Below, in pieces: positions 23,066 through 31,197 of a DNA stretch of 44,109 nt. The translations under genes and the position numbers were made by a program. Every line of letters begins with the position of its first letter. The stretch's first letter is position 1. Under the pieces are notes generated by a model. It was not told where the DNA came from, did no database searches, and was given only the letters and a program-made list of their open reading frames with translations. Source of the stretch: Lachnospiraceae bacterium (GTDB taxonomy: Bacteria > Bacillota > Clostridia > Lachnospirales > Lachnospiraceae); NCBI GenBank assembly GCA_017470735.1, contig JAFUYB010000046.1, forward strand, positions 1 through 44,109, read 5' to 3'.

Positions 23066-24523
23066 ATGAAAGAATGGACATTGGAGGAGCGTTACCGGGT
23101 GCTGCAGAGCGCGGACGAGATTGCGGATCTGCACGAGCGCATTACGAAATCCGTTTACCGGCAGAAATTCCATGTGCAGCCGATCACAGGGCTGTCGAGC
23201 GATCCGAATGGTTTTGTGTATCATGAAGGGAAATGGCATCTGTTTTACCAGTGGACACCGTGGGGGGCGGTGCACGGATTGAAGTATTGGTATCATGTGA
23301 TCTCCGAGGATCTGGTGCATTGGACGAATGCAGGCATCGGACTGAAGCCGGATTCTTTCTATGACAATAAGGGCACGCATTCGGGATCGGCGATCTCGGC
23401 GGACGGAGAGCTGTATTTCTTTTATACGGGCAACCACCGTGATGAGAACTGGGTGCGGACGCCCTACACCTGCGCGGCAAAGCTCGGAGCAGACGGCAAG
23501 GTGCAGAAACTGCCGGAGCCGCTGTTCGGACCGAGGGATGATTACAGCGAACATCAGCGGGATCCGAAGGTGGTCTACAATGCCGAAAAGAATAAATATT
23601 ACATTTTGATCGGCGCGCAGACGCTTGATGAGCGCGGGACGGCGCTGGTCTATGAATCCGATCAATTGCTGGAGGGCTGGAAGCTGGCGGGGCAGCTTCA
23701 TGTGCCGGGTTATGAAAAGTTCGGCGGAATGTGGGAGTGCCCGTACATCGTCAATATTTCGGGCAAGGATGTGCTGATTTTCTCACCGCAGTATACGAAG
23801 CTGCCGGGACGGGGCGAGAGCACGAACCACAATGTCTACTTCATCGGCAAGATGGATTACGATACGCTGACCTTTACGCCGGAGACGGATTACCAGTATC
23901 TGGACTTTGGATTTGACTTCTATGCGGCTCAGGGCGCGGCAAATGTGGACGATCCGGACAAGGCGATTTTGATCTCGTGGATCGGTCTGCCGGACAACCA
24001 CTATCCGACCGAGCCGGAGGAGTGGGAAGGCAGTATGACGCTGCCGCGTGAGCTTCGCGTATCGGGCAGCCGTCTGATCCAGACGCCGGTGGCGGGCATC
24101 ACCGATCTGCGGGAGGAAGAAATTCCTGCCGAGGGCAAGCTGCCTGAGTTTGGCGAGCTGGAGGCGACCTTTACGGGTGAAGACACCGACCTGAATCTCT
24201 ATACCAAGGCGGACGGCAGCGGAGGATTCCGCATCCACTACGATGCGGCAAAGAAGGTTGCGACGATCGACCGTACCGGCATGGACAAGCGGTTCAATGA
24301 GAATGTCGGCGAGATTTTGGACATGCCGCTTCCGAACGGATTGCAGAAGTTTCAGATATTCATTGACTGTTGCTCGGTGGAGATCTTTGCGAATGACGGA
24401 GAGGCGACCTTCACCTCGCACATTTATCCGACAGAGGCAGAGCACAATTACACGCTGAGCCATTACAATTCGCTCAAGATCTGGAAATATAAGGCATCGG
24501 TAAAGGATGACTTCGTGGTATGA
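23066..24523 (+). CDS. GH32 sucrose-6-phosphate hydrolase-type enzyme
   Basis: A 485-residue cytoplasmic GH32 enzyme (five-bladed propeller plus C-terminal beta-sandwich). Catalytic residues are visible: nucleophile Asp46 in 'SSDPNG', stabiliser Asp166 in 'QRDPK', and acid/base Glu224 in 'MWECPYI'. 'WTPWGAVHGLKYWYHVISEDLVHW' matches the SacA/ScrB subgroup ('WNPFGTxHGxKxW'), suggesting phosphorylated sucrose or short fructans as substrate. Oddly the near-invariant Asn before the nucleophile (NDPNG) is Ser here. The sandwich includes 'IFIDCCSVEIFANDGEATFTS', the usual GH32C motif. It is followed by a HAD phosphatase and a second, different GH32 gene. Strong ribosome binding site (AAAGGGGGA). 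Confidence 0.92.
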   Translation: MKEWTLEERYRVLQSADEIADLHERITKSVYRQKFHVQPITGLSSDPNGFVYHEGKWHLFYQWTPWGAVHGLKYWYHVISEDLVHWTNAGIGLKPDSFYDNKGTHSGSAISADGELYFFYTGNHRDENWVRTPYTCAAKLGADGKVQKLPEPLFGPRDDYSEHQRDPKVVYNAEKNKYYILIGAQTLDERGTALVYESDQLLEGWKLAGQLHVPGYEKFGGMWECPYIVNISGKDVLIFSPQYTKLPGRGESTNHNVYFIGKMDYDTLTFTPETDYQYLDFGFDFYAAQGAANVDDPDKAILISWIGLPDNHYPTEPEEWEGSMTLPRELRVSGSRLIQTPVAGITDLREEEIPAEGKLPEFGELEATFTGEDTDLNLYTKADGSGGFRIHYDAAKKVATIDRTGMDKRFNENVGEILDMPLPNGLQKFQIFIDCCSVEIFANDGEATFTSHIYPTEAEHNYTLSHYNSLKIWKYKASVKDDFVV

Positions 24524-24561
24524 ATTCAGCGGCATCGGACGTAGTTTGAGAAAGGATGAAT

Positions 24562-25332
24562 ATGAAAAAAGTATTTGCAAGTGATTTCGACGGGACACTG
24601 TACTTTTACAAGGGCGAGACGGAGGAAGACCGTCTGCCGCCCGTTTCCGTGGCGAAAATCCTGGAGTATCAAAAGGCAGGGCATCTGTTCGGTCTGTGCA
24701 CGGGCCGTCAGGTAGGCGGACTGACGCCGTTCATTTCAGGACACTTCGTGCCGGATTTCTACATTACCTCGAGCGGCGCCAACATTGTGGACGGAGAATT
24801 AAAAGAGATCCAGAAGCGCGGAGTGGATCGCGGTGTGGCGGATCAGATCGTAAAAATGATGCGTGAGCGCGGCGATTACCGTCTGACGCTGGATGTCGAG
24901 GGTGACATTTGCGTGTTTGCCGAGATGGATTATCCCGGGAAATATTATGTGATCTCCGAAGTGGACGACGCGCCGCAAGGACTGATCCACCAGGTCAGCA
25001 TCCACACAGAAAGTGTCGATGACGCGCAGTCGATCGTGGATGAGGTCAACAAGCGCTTCGGCGAGGCGGTCGAGGCGTTCCGCAATGTGATCGAGGTCGA
25101 TATCGCGCCGCGCGGATGCTCCAAGGGCAAAGGCGTCGAGGTGCTGAAAAAACATATGGGCGACTGCAAGCTCTACGGTATCGGAGATTCGATGAACGAC
25201 CTGCCGCTCATTGATGCGGCGGATGTTTCGTATACATTCCCGTATGCGCCGAAGGAGGTGCAGGAGCGGGCAACGAAGGTCGTGGAGACGATCGTGGACG
25301 CGCTGGAGGATTCGATGAACGATCCGGCATGA
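24562..25332 (+). CDS. HAD-superfamily (Cof-like) sugar-phosphate phosphatase
   Basis: A 256-residue HAD phosphatase of the Cof/IIB type. Motif I is 'FASDFDGTLY' (Asp8, Asp10), motif II 'ITSSGANI', and motifs III/IV 'GCSKGKGVEVL' (Lys) and 'GIGDSMNDLPLI'. Such enzymes dephosphorylate small phosphorylated metabolites, often sugar phosphates or FMN. The gene lies between two GH32 fructosidase genes, 39 and 75 bases from them, so a fructose- or sucrose-derived phosphate is a plausible substrate. I start at 24562 because AAAGGA is spaced correctly for it; the ATG at 24556 is almost inside that site. Confidence 0.88.
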   Translation: MKKVFASDFDGTLYFYKGETEEDRLPPVSVAKILEYQKAGHLFGLCTGRQVGGLTPFISGHFVPDFYITSSGANIVDGELKEIQKRGVDRGVADQIVKMMRERGDYRLTLDVEGDICVFAEMDYPGKYYVISEVDDAPQGLIHQVSIHTESVDDAQSIVDEVNKRFGEAVEAFRNVIEVDIAPRGCSKGKGVEVLKKHMGDCKLYGIGDSMNDLPLIDAADVSYTFPYAPKEVQERATKVVETIVDALEDSMNDPA

Positions 25333-25406
25333 CGCGTGATCTACTTTTTTAAAGCAGCCTAGAGGACAATTCCCACAGACGGACAAGAACAGGAGACTAC
25401 TCAACT

Positions 25407-26894
25407 ATGAGCCAGGTACTGCGAGACGCACGAAGATATGAGGAAGAACGCGAGCAGTTTATCAGCGAGGACGAGCGTCCGGCGTTTCACCTTTCAGCCC
25501 GCGTCGGCTGGATGAATGACCCGAACGGTTTTTCCTATTACAATGAGAAATACCATTTGTTTTACCAGTTTCACCCATACGATTCCCATTGGGGGCCGAT
25601 GCACTGGGGGCACGCGGTCAGCGATGACCTGCTGCATTGGGAGTATCTGCCGGCAGTTTTGGCGCCGGACAACTCATATGACCGGGACGGCTGTTATTCA
25701 GGCAACGCGATCACGCTGGATGACGGACGGCAGATGCTGATGTACACCGGCATGGTTTATGAGACTGACGAAAACGGCGAGCGGCGCGAGCTGCAGATGC
25801 AGTGCCTTGCGTTTGGCGATGGATTAAATTACGAGAAGTACGAGCACAATCCGGTGCTGACCGCGGATGATCTGCCTGAGGGCGGCAATAAATACGCCTT
25901 CCGCGATCCGAAGATCCTTCGGCAGACGGACGGAACATTCCGCGCGCTGATCGCGAATGATGTCAAAGGATGCGGCGGGCAGATGCTCGTATTCCGCAGT
26001 GATGACGCATTGCATTGGGAATATTCCCACGCCCTGGTCAAAAACCGTTACCGCATCGGGCTGATGTGGGAGTGCCCCGACTTTTTCGAGCTTCAGGGCA
26101 AGCATGTGCTGCTGGGGAGCGCGCAGGATATGATTCCTGACGGGCTGGAGTACCACAACGGCAACGGCACATTTTATATGATCGGCAGTTACAATGAAGA
26201 GACCGAGCAGTTTGAAGAGGAGACCAACCACGCGGTCGATTACGGCATTGACTTTTACGCGCCGCAGACCGTGCTGACGCCGGACGGGCGGCGGATCATG
26301 ATCGGTTGGATGCAGAACTGGGATACCTGCAATCTGCGTACCGAGTCGATCCCCTGGTACGGTCAGATGAGCCTGCCGCGCGAGCTGTTCATCAAAAAGG
26401 GAGTGCTTTACCAGAGACCGATCCGCGAATTCGACGCGATGCGGGGCAAAGCCACTACATACAAGAATGTCAAGGTCAAGGACGGCGTTGTGACGCTGCC
26501 CGGCATTGACGGCAGGTTCATCGATCTCGAATTGGAGATATCGGCGACCAACCCGAAAGAGGAATACCGGAAATTTGCCCTGCGGTTCGCGCAGGACGCG
26601 CGTTTCCACACGGGCTTTTCGTTCCGCCCGCATGAAAGCGCGGTCAAGATCGACCGCAAATTCTCAGGCTCGCGCCGCGCGATCATTCACCAGCGCCGCG
26701 CCGATGTGGCGCATCGGAACGGGACGATCCGTTTCCGCCTGATTCTGGACCGGTTCAGTGCCGAGATCTTCATCAATGACGGGGAAAAGGTCATGTCGGC
26801 AACGATTTATACCGACATTTCGGCGGACGGTATTTCATTCTTTGCGGATGGTGATGTGACGATGAATGTGACAAAGTATGAACTGAAGGTCTGA
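25407..26894 (+). CDS. GH32 beta-fructofuranosidase
   Basis: A 495-residue GH32 enzyme with canonical motifs: nucleophile Asp38 in 'WMNDPNG', Asp167 in 'FRDPKI' and acid/base Glu222 in 'MWECPDFF'. 'YQFHPYDSHWGPMHWGHAVSDDLLHW' differs clearly from the upstream GH32 and resembles fructofuranosidases acting on unphosphorylated sucrose, inulin-type or levan-type oligosaccharides. No signal peptide is present, so it acts in the cytoplasm. The C-terminal sandwich ends 'SAEIFINDGEKVMSATIYTD'. No transporter, fructokinase or LacI regulator lies nearby, so sugar uptake depends on genes elsewhere. Confidence 0.93.
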   Translation: MSQVLRDARRYEEEREQFISEDERPAFHLSARVGWMNDPNGFSYYNEKYHLFYQFHPYDSHWGPMHWGHAVSDDLLHWEYLPAVLAPDNSYDRDGCYSGNAITLDDGRQMLMYTGMVYETDENGERRELQMQCLAFGDGLNYEKYEHNPVLTADDLPEGGNKYAFRDPKILRQTDGTFRALIANDVKGCGGQMLVFRSDDALHWEYSHALVKNRYRIGLMWECPDFFELQGKHVLLGSAQDMIPDGLEYHNGNGTFYMIGSYNEETEQFEEETNHAVDYGIDFYAPQTVLTPDGRRIMIGWMQNWDTCNLRTESIPWYGQMSLPRELFIKKGVLYQRPIREFDAMRGKATTYKNVKVKDGVVTLPGIDGRFIDLELEISATNPKEEYRKFALRFAQDARFHTGFSFRPHESAVKIDRKFSGSRRAIIHQRRADVAHRNGTIRFRLILDRFSAEIFINDGEKVMSATIYTDISADGISFFADGDVTMNVTKYELKV

Positions 26895-26954
26895 CGGACT
26901 GCTGCTTGCGGCGGGGCAGCCTACAGCCCGGTCCGCCGATGGGGTGAGAAGAGC

Positions 26955-28031
26955 ATGGCAAATATTTTGGATTATCTTGACTGGCGCGGTGATGTGCCGT
27001 TTAGCTTGAGCCCGTTTAATGATGTGGACAACCTGGTTCTCGCGCAGACGGCGTACACCCTGCTGGACGGCATCTTGGATGAGGACGGCGTGATAGCGCC
27101 GGAGGATGCGGCAAAAGCTTTTTTTGAAAAATATTCCCACGCGGAAGTGCTGGATGACCGCGCGCGCCACAAGATGGCTCCGTTTTTATTGGAAAAAATG
27201 AGCCGCGCGCCCCGCTATGGAGGGATGCGTCTGGCGCACTATATCAACGATATCGACCCGGAGGGCGAGGCGCAGATGTCGGCGGTGACCTTTGTGTTCC
27301 CGGAGTTCACCTATGTGGCGTACCGGGGGACGGACAATTCGCTGATCGGATGGAAAGAGGATTTCAATTTAAGTTATATGCCCGAGACCGAAGGGCAGAG
27401 GATGGCGGTGGATTATCTGAACCGCCATTTTGCTGACTTTACAGGAAAATTGTATGTCGGAGGGCATTCCAAAGGCGGCAATTTTGCGGTTTTCGCATCG
27501 GCGTTCTGTGATCCGCGGATCCGGGAGAGGATCGCGGCGGTTTACTCCAATGACGGTCCGGGCTTCCGCGAGGAGGTGACAAACAGCGAAGAATACGCAG
27601 CCGTGCTTCCCAAAGTGACGAGCATCATACCCGAGAGTACATTAGTCGGGGCGCTGTTTGGCGGCAGATACGACCACAAAATCGTAAAGAGCACCGAGAA
27701 AGGTCTTTCCCAGCACGACGCGACGAGTTGGGAGGTGCTGCGTGACGGATTTGTGGAGACGGAGGAGCGGAGCGAGCAAAGCCTGAAAATGGATGAAGCC
27801 GTATCCAATTGGCTGTGCCAGCTGTCAGACGAAGACCGTTATTTCTTTACGGATGTATTCTTTGAGCTTTTGACTTCCAACGGGGCGACGACAGTGGACG
27901 ACTTAAGCGACGGCGTCCTCGCGAACCTGACGGATGTCTTGAAGTCCGCGCGGTCGATGCCCAAGGAGAAGCGGAAGGAGTTCAGCGGGATGCTCAAAAA
28001 GCTGATCAAATCCATACGAACAAGTGTTTGA
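26955..28031 (+). CDS. DUF2974 alpha/beta-hydrolase (Mbeg1-like)
   Basis: A 358-residue DUF2974 protein. It opens 'MANILDYLDWRGDVPFSLSPFNDVDNLVLAQTAY', the family signature, and contains the nucleophile elbow 'YVGGHSKGGNFAVFAS' (Ser in GHSKG), 'FVAYRGTDNSLIGWKEDF'-type sequence (here YVAYRGTDNSLIGWKEDF) forming the oxyanion side, and 'YSNDGPGF' after it. The fold is that of lipases and esterases; the substrate is unknown. GGGGTGAG precedes the start. The promoter of the next gene overlaps its stop codon. No signal peptide. Confidence 0.88.
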   Translation: MANILDYLDWRGDVPFSLSPFNDVDNLVLAQTAYTLLDGILDEDGVIAPEDAAKAFFEKYSHAEVLDDRARHKMAPFLLEKMSRAPRYGGMRLAHYINDIDPEGEAQMSAVTFVFPEFTYVAYRGTDNSLIGWKEDFNLSYMPETEGQRMAVDYLNRHFADFTGKLYVGGHSKGGNFAVFASAFCDPRIRERIAAVYSNDGPGFREEVTNSEEYAAVLPKVTSIIPESTLVGALFGGRYDHKIVKSTEKGLSQHDATSWEVLRDGFVETEERSEQSLKMDEAVSNWLCQLSDEDRYFFTDVFFELLTSNGATTVDDLSDGVLANLTDVLKSARSMPKEKRKEFSGMLKKLIKSIRTSV

Positions 28032-28056
28032 TTTTTCCTGTTCTTTTTGTTATAAT
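28028..28056 (+). promoter_or_regulatory. Promoter immediately ahead of the Y-family polymerase
   Basis: TTGATT (28028-28033) and TATAAT (28051-28056) with 17-base spacing. The first in-frame ATG (28064) lies eight bases after the -10, where transcription would normally begin, and there is no Shine-Dalgarno sequence between. The mRNA may therefore be leaderless. Confidence 0.7.
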
Positions 28057-28063
28057 CATTTCT

Positions 28064-29626
28064 ATGAATGATTCTGAACATACCAGATTTTACATTGCAA
28101 TCGATTTAAAGTCGTTTTATGCGTCTGTGGAGTGTGTCGAGCGGAAGCTCGACGCATTGCGGACCAATCTTGTCGTGGCGGATGAGAGCCGGACGGAAAA
28201 GACGATCTGCCTGGCGGTATCCCCGTCGCTCAAGGCACTCGGCATCAGCGGGCGGGCCCGCCTTTTCGAAGTGATCCAGCGGGTGGACGAGGTGAATGCC
28301 ATGCGCCGGAACGCGCTGCACGGGAGAGAGTTCTCGGGGAAGTCGGCGGATGCCGGGGAGCTTGCGGCAGATCCTTCCTTAGAGATCGATTTTGTGATCG
28401 CCTGTCCGCGGATGGCGCTGTACATGGATTACAGCGGCAGGGTGCTCAAGCAGTATCTGCGGTATGTGTCATTCGAGGATATCCATTCGTATTCCATCGA
28501 CGAAGTGTTTATTGATGTGACATCATACCTGCGGACTTACCACATGACGGCGCGGGAACTGGCACGGCAGATGATCCTGGATGTGCAGCAGAAGTTAAAA
28601 TTGACAGCGACGGCAGGCGTGGGAACGAACCTCTACCTTGCCAAGGTGGCGATGGATATCAGGGCAAAGCACATCAAGCCGGACGAGTATGGTGTACGGA
28701 TCGCCGAGCTGGATGAGATGAGTTACCGTCGCGTGCTTTGGGCGCATACGCCATTGACCGATTTCTGGCGTGTCGGGCGCGGCTTGTCAAAGAAGCTGGA
28801 AGCCTGCGGCATTTATACGATGGGAGATATCGCGCGTTGCTCGTTGGGCAGGGATAGTGATTTTTACAATGAAGATTTGTTGTACAAGATGTTCGGCGTC
28901 AACGCGGAGCTTTTGATCGATCACGCCTGGGGATATGAGCCGACACGGATATCCGATATCAAGGCGTACAAGCCCAAGGACAATAGCATCGGCAGCGGGC
29001 AGGTATTGCAGGAGCCGTATCCGTATGACAAGGCGCGTCTGATCGTGCGGGAGATGGCTGATGCATTGGTGCTTGCCCTTGTGAAAAAAGGACTCGTGAC
29101 AAGCCAGGTCGTGCTGACAGTCGGCTACGATGTGGTGAATCTGACGGATCCCGATCGCCGCAAGGCATTCAAGGGCGAGATCAAGGTCAACCGTTATGGC
29201 AGGAAAGTACCAAAGAGCGCACATGGATCGCAGAATTTAGACGGCTACACTTCATCGACAAAGCGGATCATGGCGGCGGTGACAGAGCTGTTTGAGCGCA
29301 TTGTCGATCCGGCACTGTTGGTCCGACGGGTGTATCTTTCGGCAGAGCATCTGAAGTGGGAATCGGATGCAGTGCAGGAAGAGGAGCAGGAAAGTCAGAC
29401 GGTATTTGAGCAGCTGTCGTTGTTTGGAGGCGAAGCTGGCATTGGGGAAAAGTCCGGGAATAGGAGGGGAATCAAGGAAGAGCAGCAACGCGAAAAACAG
29501 ATGCAGAAAGCGATACTTTCGGTGCAGGAGAAATTTGGAAAGAATGCCCTGCTGCGCGGCATGAATTTTGAAGAAGGCGGCACGATGCGGGAACGGAACA
29601 GCCAGATCGGCGGACACCGGGCATAA
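28064..29626 (+). CDS. Y-family (UmuC/DinB-like) translesion DNA polymerase
   Basis: A 520-residue error-prone polymerase. 'YIAIDLKSFYASVE' carries the first catalytic Asp (Asp14) and the Tyr steric gate; 'YSIDEVFIDVTSYL' gives Asp146 and Glu147. 'TATAGVGTNLYLAKVAMDI' and the helix-hairpin-helix 'FWRVGRGLSKKLEACGIYTMGDIA' follow. The C-terminal part includes a beta-clamp binding pentapeptide QLSLF at residues 450-454. Size and the small following gene match the UvrX/YqjW-type group rather than DinB. Met at 28064 is the only good start before the conserved block, although no ribosome binding site precedes it. Confidence 0.92.
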   Translation: MNDSEHTRFYIAIDLKSFYASVECVERKLDALRTNLVVADESRTEKTICLAVSPSLKALGISGRARLFEVIQRVDEVNAMRRNALHGREFSGKSADAGELAADPSLEIDFVIACPRMALYMDYSGRVLKQYLRYVSFEDIHSYSIDEVFIDVTSYLRTYHMTARELARQMILDVQQKLKLTATAGVGTNLYLAKVAMDIRAKHIKPDEYGVRIAELDEMSYRRVLWAHTPLTDFWRVGRGLSKKLEACGIYTMGDIARCSLGRDSDFYNEDLLYKMFGVNAELLIDHAWGYEPTRISDIKAYKPKDNSIGSGQVLQEPYPYDKARLIVREMADALVLALVKKGLVTSQVVLTVGYDVVNLTDPDRRKAFKGEIKVNRYGRKVPKSAHGSQNLDGYTSSTKRIMAAVTELFERIVDPALLVRRVYLSAEHLKWESDAVQEEEQESQTVFEQLSLFGGEAGIGEKSGNRRGIKEEQQREKQMQKAILSVQEKFGKNALLRGMNFEEGGTMRERNSQIGGHRA

Positions 29627-29637
29627 AGGAGGCGGCA

Positions 29638-29853
29638 ATGGGAAAAACCAGGGATATTCACGATTATGACGACATCATCGACCTGCCGCGGCCGGTTTCA
29701 AAAAAACATCAGCAAATGGACATTGCGAACCGTGCGGCACAGTTTGCGCCGTTTGCGGCGCTGACCGGACATGCTGATGTGATCCGCGAAGTGGTGCGGG
29801 AGAACGAAGCTGAGATGGAGAAAGGGCAGAAAAAGCGCGAAACAGAATATTAA
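29638..29853 (+). CDS. Small protein associated with Y-family polymerase (YolD-like role)
   Basis: A 71-residue protein: 'YDDIIDLPRPVSKKHQQM' then 'DIANRAAQFAPFAALTGHADVIREV'. This sequence pattern recurs in Firmicutes next to UmuC-like polymerase genes, as YolD does in Bacillus, and the core 'RAAQFAPFAALTG' is strongly conserved as I remember it. It begins 11 bases after the polymerase stop with a near-perfect AAAGGAGG, so it is translated far more efficiently than the polymerase. Function is unknown; a regulatory or clamp-type partner of the polymerase is the simplest guess. Confidence 0.75.
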   Translation: MGKTRDIHDYDDIIDLPRPVSKKHQQMDIANRAAQFAPFAALTGHADVIREVVRENEAEMEKGQKKRETEY

Positions 29854-29928
29854 AATAGGATCCAATGTGAAAAATAGCACTGTTGACAGGTAATGATATA
29901 ATAAAAACAAAAAGTTGGTAGGACGATA

Positions 29929-30378
29929 ATGTTATCATCTTCTGAATCGATAAAAACATCATTGGCTGCAATAAGGAATGGAGAAGCAGGATTAAATTCG
30001 CATAGAAAAAGCCTGTTAGATCGTGTTCCTAATACAGGGGATTGGTCAGCGTTTAGGAAAAACAGTATTACGAATAAAGATATTGCGTATCTTTCTGCTG
30101 CAACGAGGGATGAATTTGCTTTGTTGCGGGGCAAGAAGCGAGATATTTTATTTCATGGTGATAAAAGGCATTGTGAAATCAATGACGAACTGTTGGATTT
30201 ATTGAAAATGAAAAAATTAAGATTGGTAGCACATACACACCCGGATTATGGGCATATTCAGCCGTCATCAGATGACAGAGACTTTATAAAGACAATTGGG
30301 CAGAAGGACAGTGTTATCATCTCATACATTACTGGTGCAGAAAAGAAATTCAGTGCAAATCCATTTGAAGACATGTAA
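29929..30378 (+). CDS. JAMM/JAB-like metallopeptidase domain protein, possible orphan toxin module
   Basis: A 149-residue protein of unknown identity. Residues 102-116 read HTHP...PSSDD: His102-x-His104-P, then Ser113 and Asp116, close to the JAMM zinc motif H-x-H-x7-S-x2-D with one extra residue; Glu62 in 'TRDEFALL' could be the upstream Glu. The passage 'DEFALLRGKKRDILFHG' resembles C-terminal cassettes of polymorphic toxins, where such a domain follows a secretion part that is absent here. The DNA is visibly more AT-rich than neighbours. A small gene follows 14 bases later. Function is inferred only from the motif. Confidence 0.45.
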   Translation: MLSSSESIKTSLAAIRNGEAGLNSHRKSLLDRVPNTGDWSAFRKNSITNKDIAYLSAATRDEFALLRGKKRDILFHGDKRHCEINDELLDLLKMKKLRLVAHTHPDYGHIQPSSDDRDFIKTIGQKDSVIISYITGAEKKFSANPFEDM

Positions 30379-30392
30379 ATGGAGATAGAATT

Positions 30393-30704
30393 ATGTTAAA
30401 AGAAAAAGAAGCTAAAAAGATAGGGATAAGAGCCTGCATGGATCAATTGGGTTATGAATACTGCAAAGGGCATTCCGATAATGCGATATCAGCGTGGGGA
30501 TTGGATGAAAATGGAAAGCTTAATTGCTTTGTGGGAATTAACGAATCGCCGTTTAAACAAAAAGATTTATCTGAGGTTACAGAACTTATTCTTTCGGCAA
30601 AAGATGAGTGGGAATATTATGCTAGCTGTGATGTTGATTTAAAGACCGGCACAGTTTCTATGATTGAAAGCAGGGTGCCAGTAAAAACACGAGCTCAGGT
30701 ATGA
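30393..30704 (+). CDS. Small unknown protein paired with the JAMM-like gene
   Basis: A 103-residue acidic protein (MLKEKEAKKIGIRACMDQLG...) that I do not recognise. It has no membrane span or signal, and predicts a mixed alpha/beta domain with 'AISAWGLDENGKLNCFVGIN' as a probable beta-hairpin and 'KDEWEYYASCDVDLKTGTVSM' as another. Its AT-rich composition matches the preceding gene and differs from the surroundings, so the two probably arrived together. An immunity protein for the preceding module is possible but unproven. GGAG precedes the start. Confidence 0.5.
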   Translation: MLKEKEAKKIGIRACMDQLGYEYCKGHSDNAISAWGLDENGKLNCFVGINESPFKQKDLSEVTELILSAKDEWEYYASCDVDLKTGTVSMIESRVPVKTRAQV

Positions 30705-30817
30705 AATTTGCATTACCGGGATGATTTTTTGAAGATATACAATGATTGATTCTTCCTGCACCATATGGTAATATAATTGCTGTTTGTGAGAAGCGTTTCT
30801 AAATATAAAGCAAAAAG

Positions 30818-30845
30818 TTGAATAATCAGAGATAACTGATATACT
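30818..30845 (+). promoter_or_regulatory. Promoter of the FakA-M-like gene
   Basis: TTGAAT (30818-30823) and TATACT (30840-30845), 16-base spacing, 19 bases before the start codon at 30865. Confidence 0.6.
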
Positions 30846-30864
30846 TACGGAAAGGGAAAGGATT

Positions 30865-31128
30865 ATGCCGGTCCAAACCATAGAATACCGCTATGACACC
30901 CAGCTGCTGATCGAAGGGGAGGATCTCGACGAAGACGAGATCGACGCTTATATCCAGGAGAATTTTATCGGGGACTCACTGCTTGCAGTGGGTGATGAGG
31001 AATTGATCAAGATTCATTATCACACGAATGAGCCGTGGAAGGTGTTGGAGTACTGCCGTTCTCTCGGCGAAATATACGACATCGTCATTGAGGACATGGA
31101 CCGCCAGGCGAGAGGACTGCAGGGGTAA
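30865..31128 (+). CDS. Stand-alone FakA middle-domain-like protein
   Basis: An 87-residue protein that resembles the middle domain of the fatty acid kinase FakA/YloV (DAK2-domain family), which normally reads 'YCTEFLI...[29 protein letters not shown]'. Here the matching parts are 'YDTQLLIEG', 'GDSLLAVGDEELIKIHYHTNEPWKVLEYC' and 'LGEIYDIVIEDM'. The two His of the FakA zinc site are kept (His51, His53), while the Cys is Asp11. There is no kinase domain and no FakB-binding C-terminal domain. It may modulate FakA or bind a metal by itself. Its own promoter and a terminator frame it as a single-gene unit. Confidence 0.72.
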   Translation: MPVQTIEYRYDTQLLIEGEDLDEDEIDAYIQENFIGDSLLAVGDEELIKIHYHTNEPWKVLEYCRSLGEIYDIVIEDMDRQARGLQG

Positions 31129-31138
31129 ATTGCTACAA

Positions 31139-31191
31139 AAAATGCGTGGATCGTACAGGACAGAATATCCGCAAATCCACGCATTTTGTTT
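31139..31191. terminator. Bidirectional terminator between the FakA-M-like gene and dapB
   Basis: A perfect 13-bp stem, AAAATGCGTGGAT (31139-31151) and ATCCACGCATTTT (31175-31187), with T-rich sequence after it and A-rich sequence before it. It lies between two converging genes and can end both transcripts. Confidence 0.88.
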
Positions 31192-31197
31192 TGGCAA

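Noticed and set aside
29883-29902. Promoter from TTGACA and TATAAT before the JAMM-like gene
   Set aside because: Both hexamers are good but only eight bases apart, too close to work together; one of them may pair with a weaker partner.
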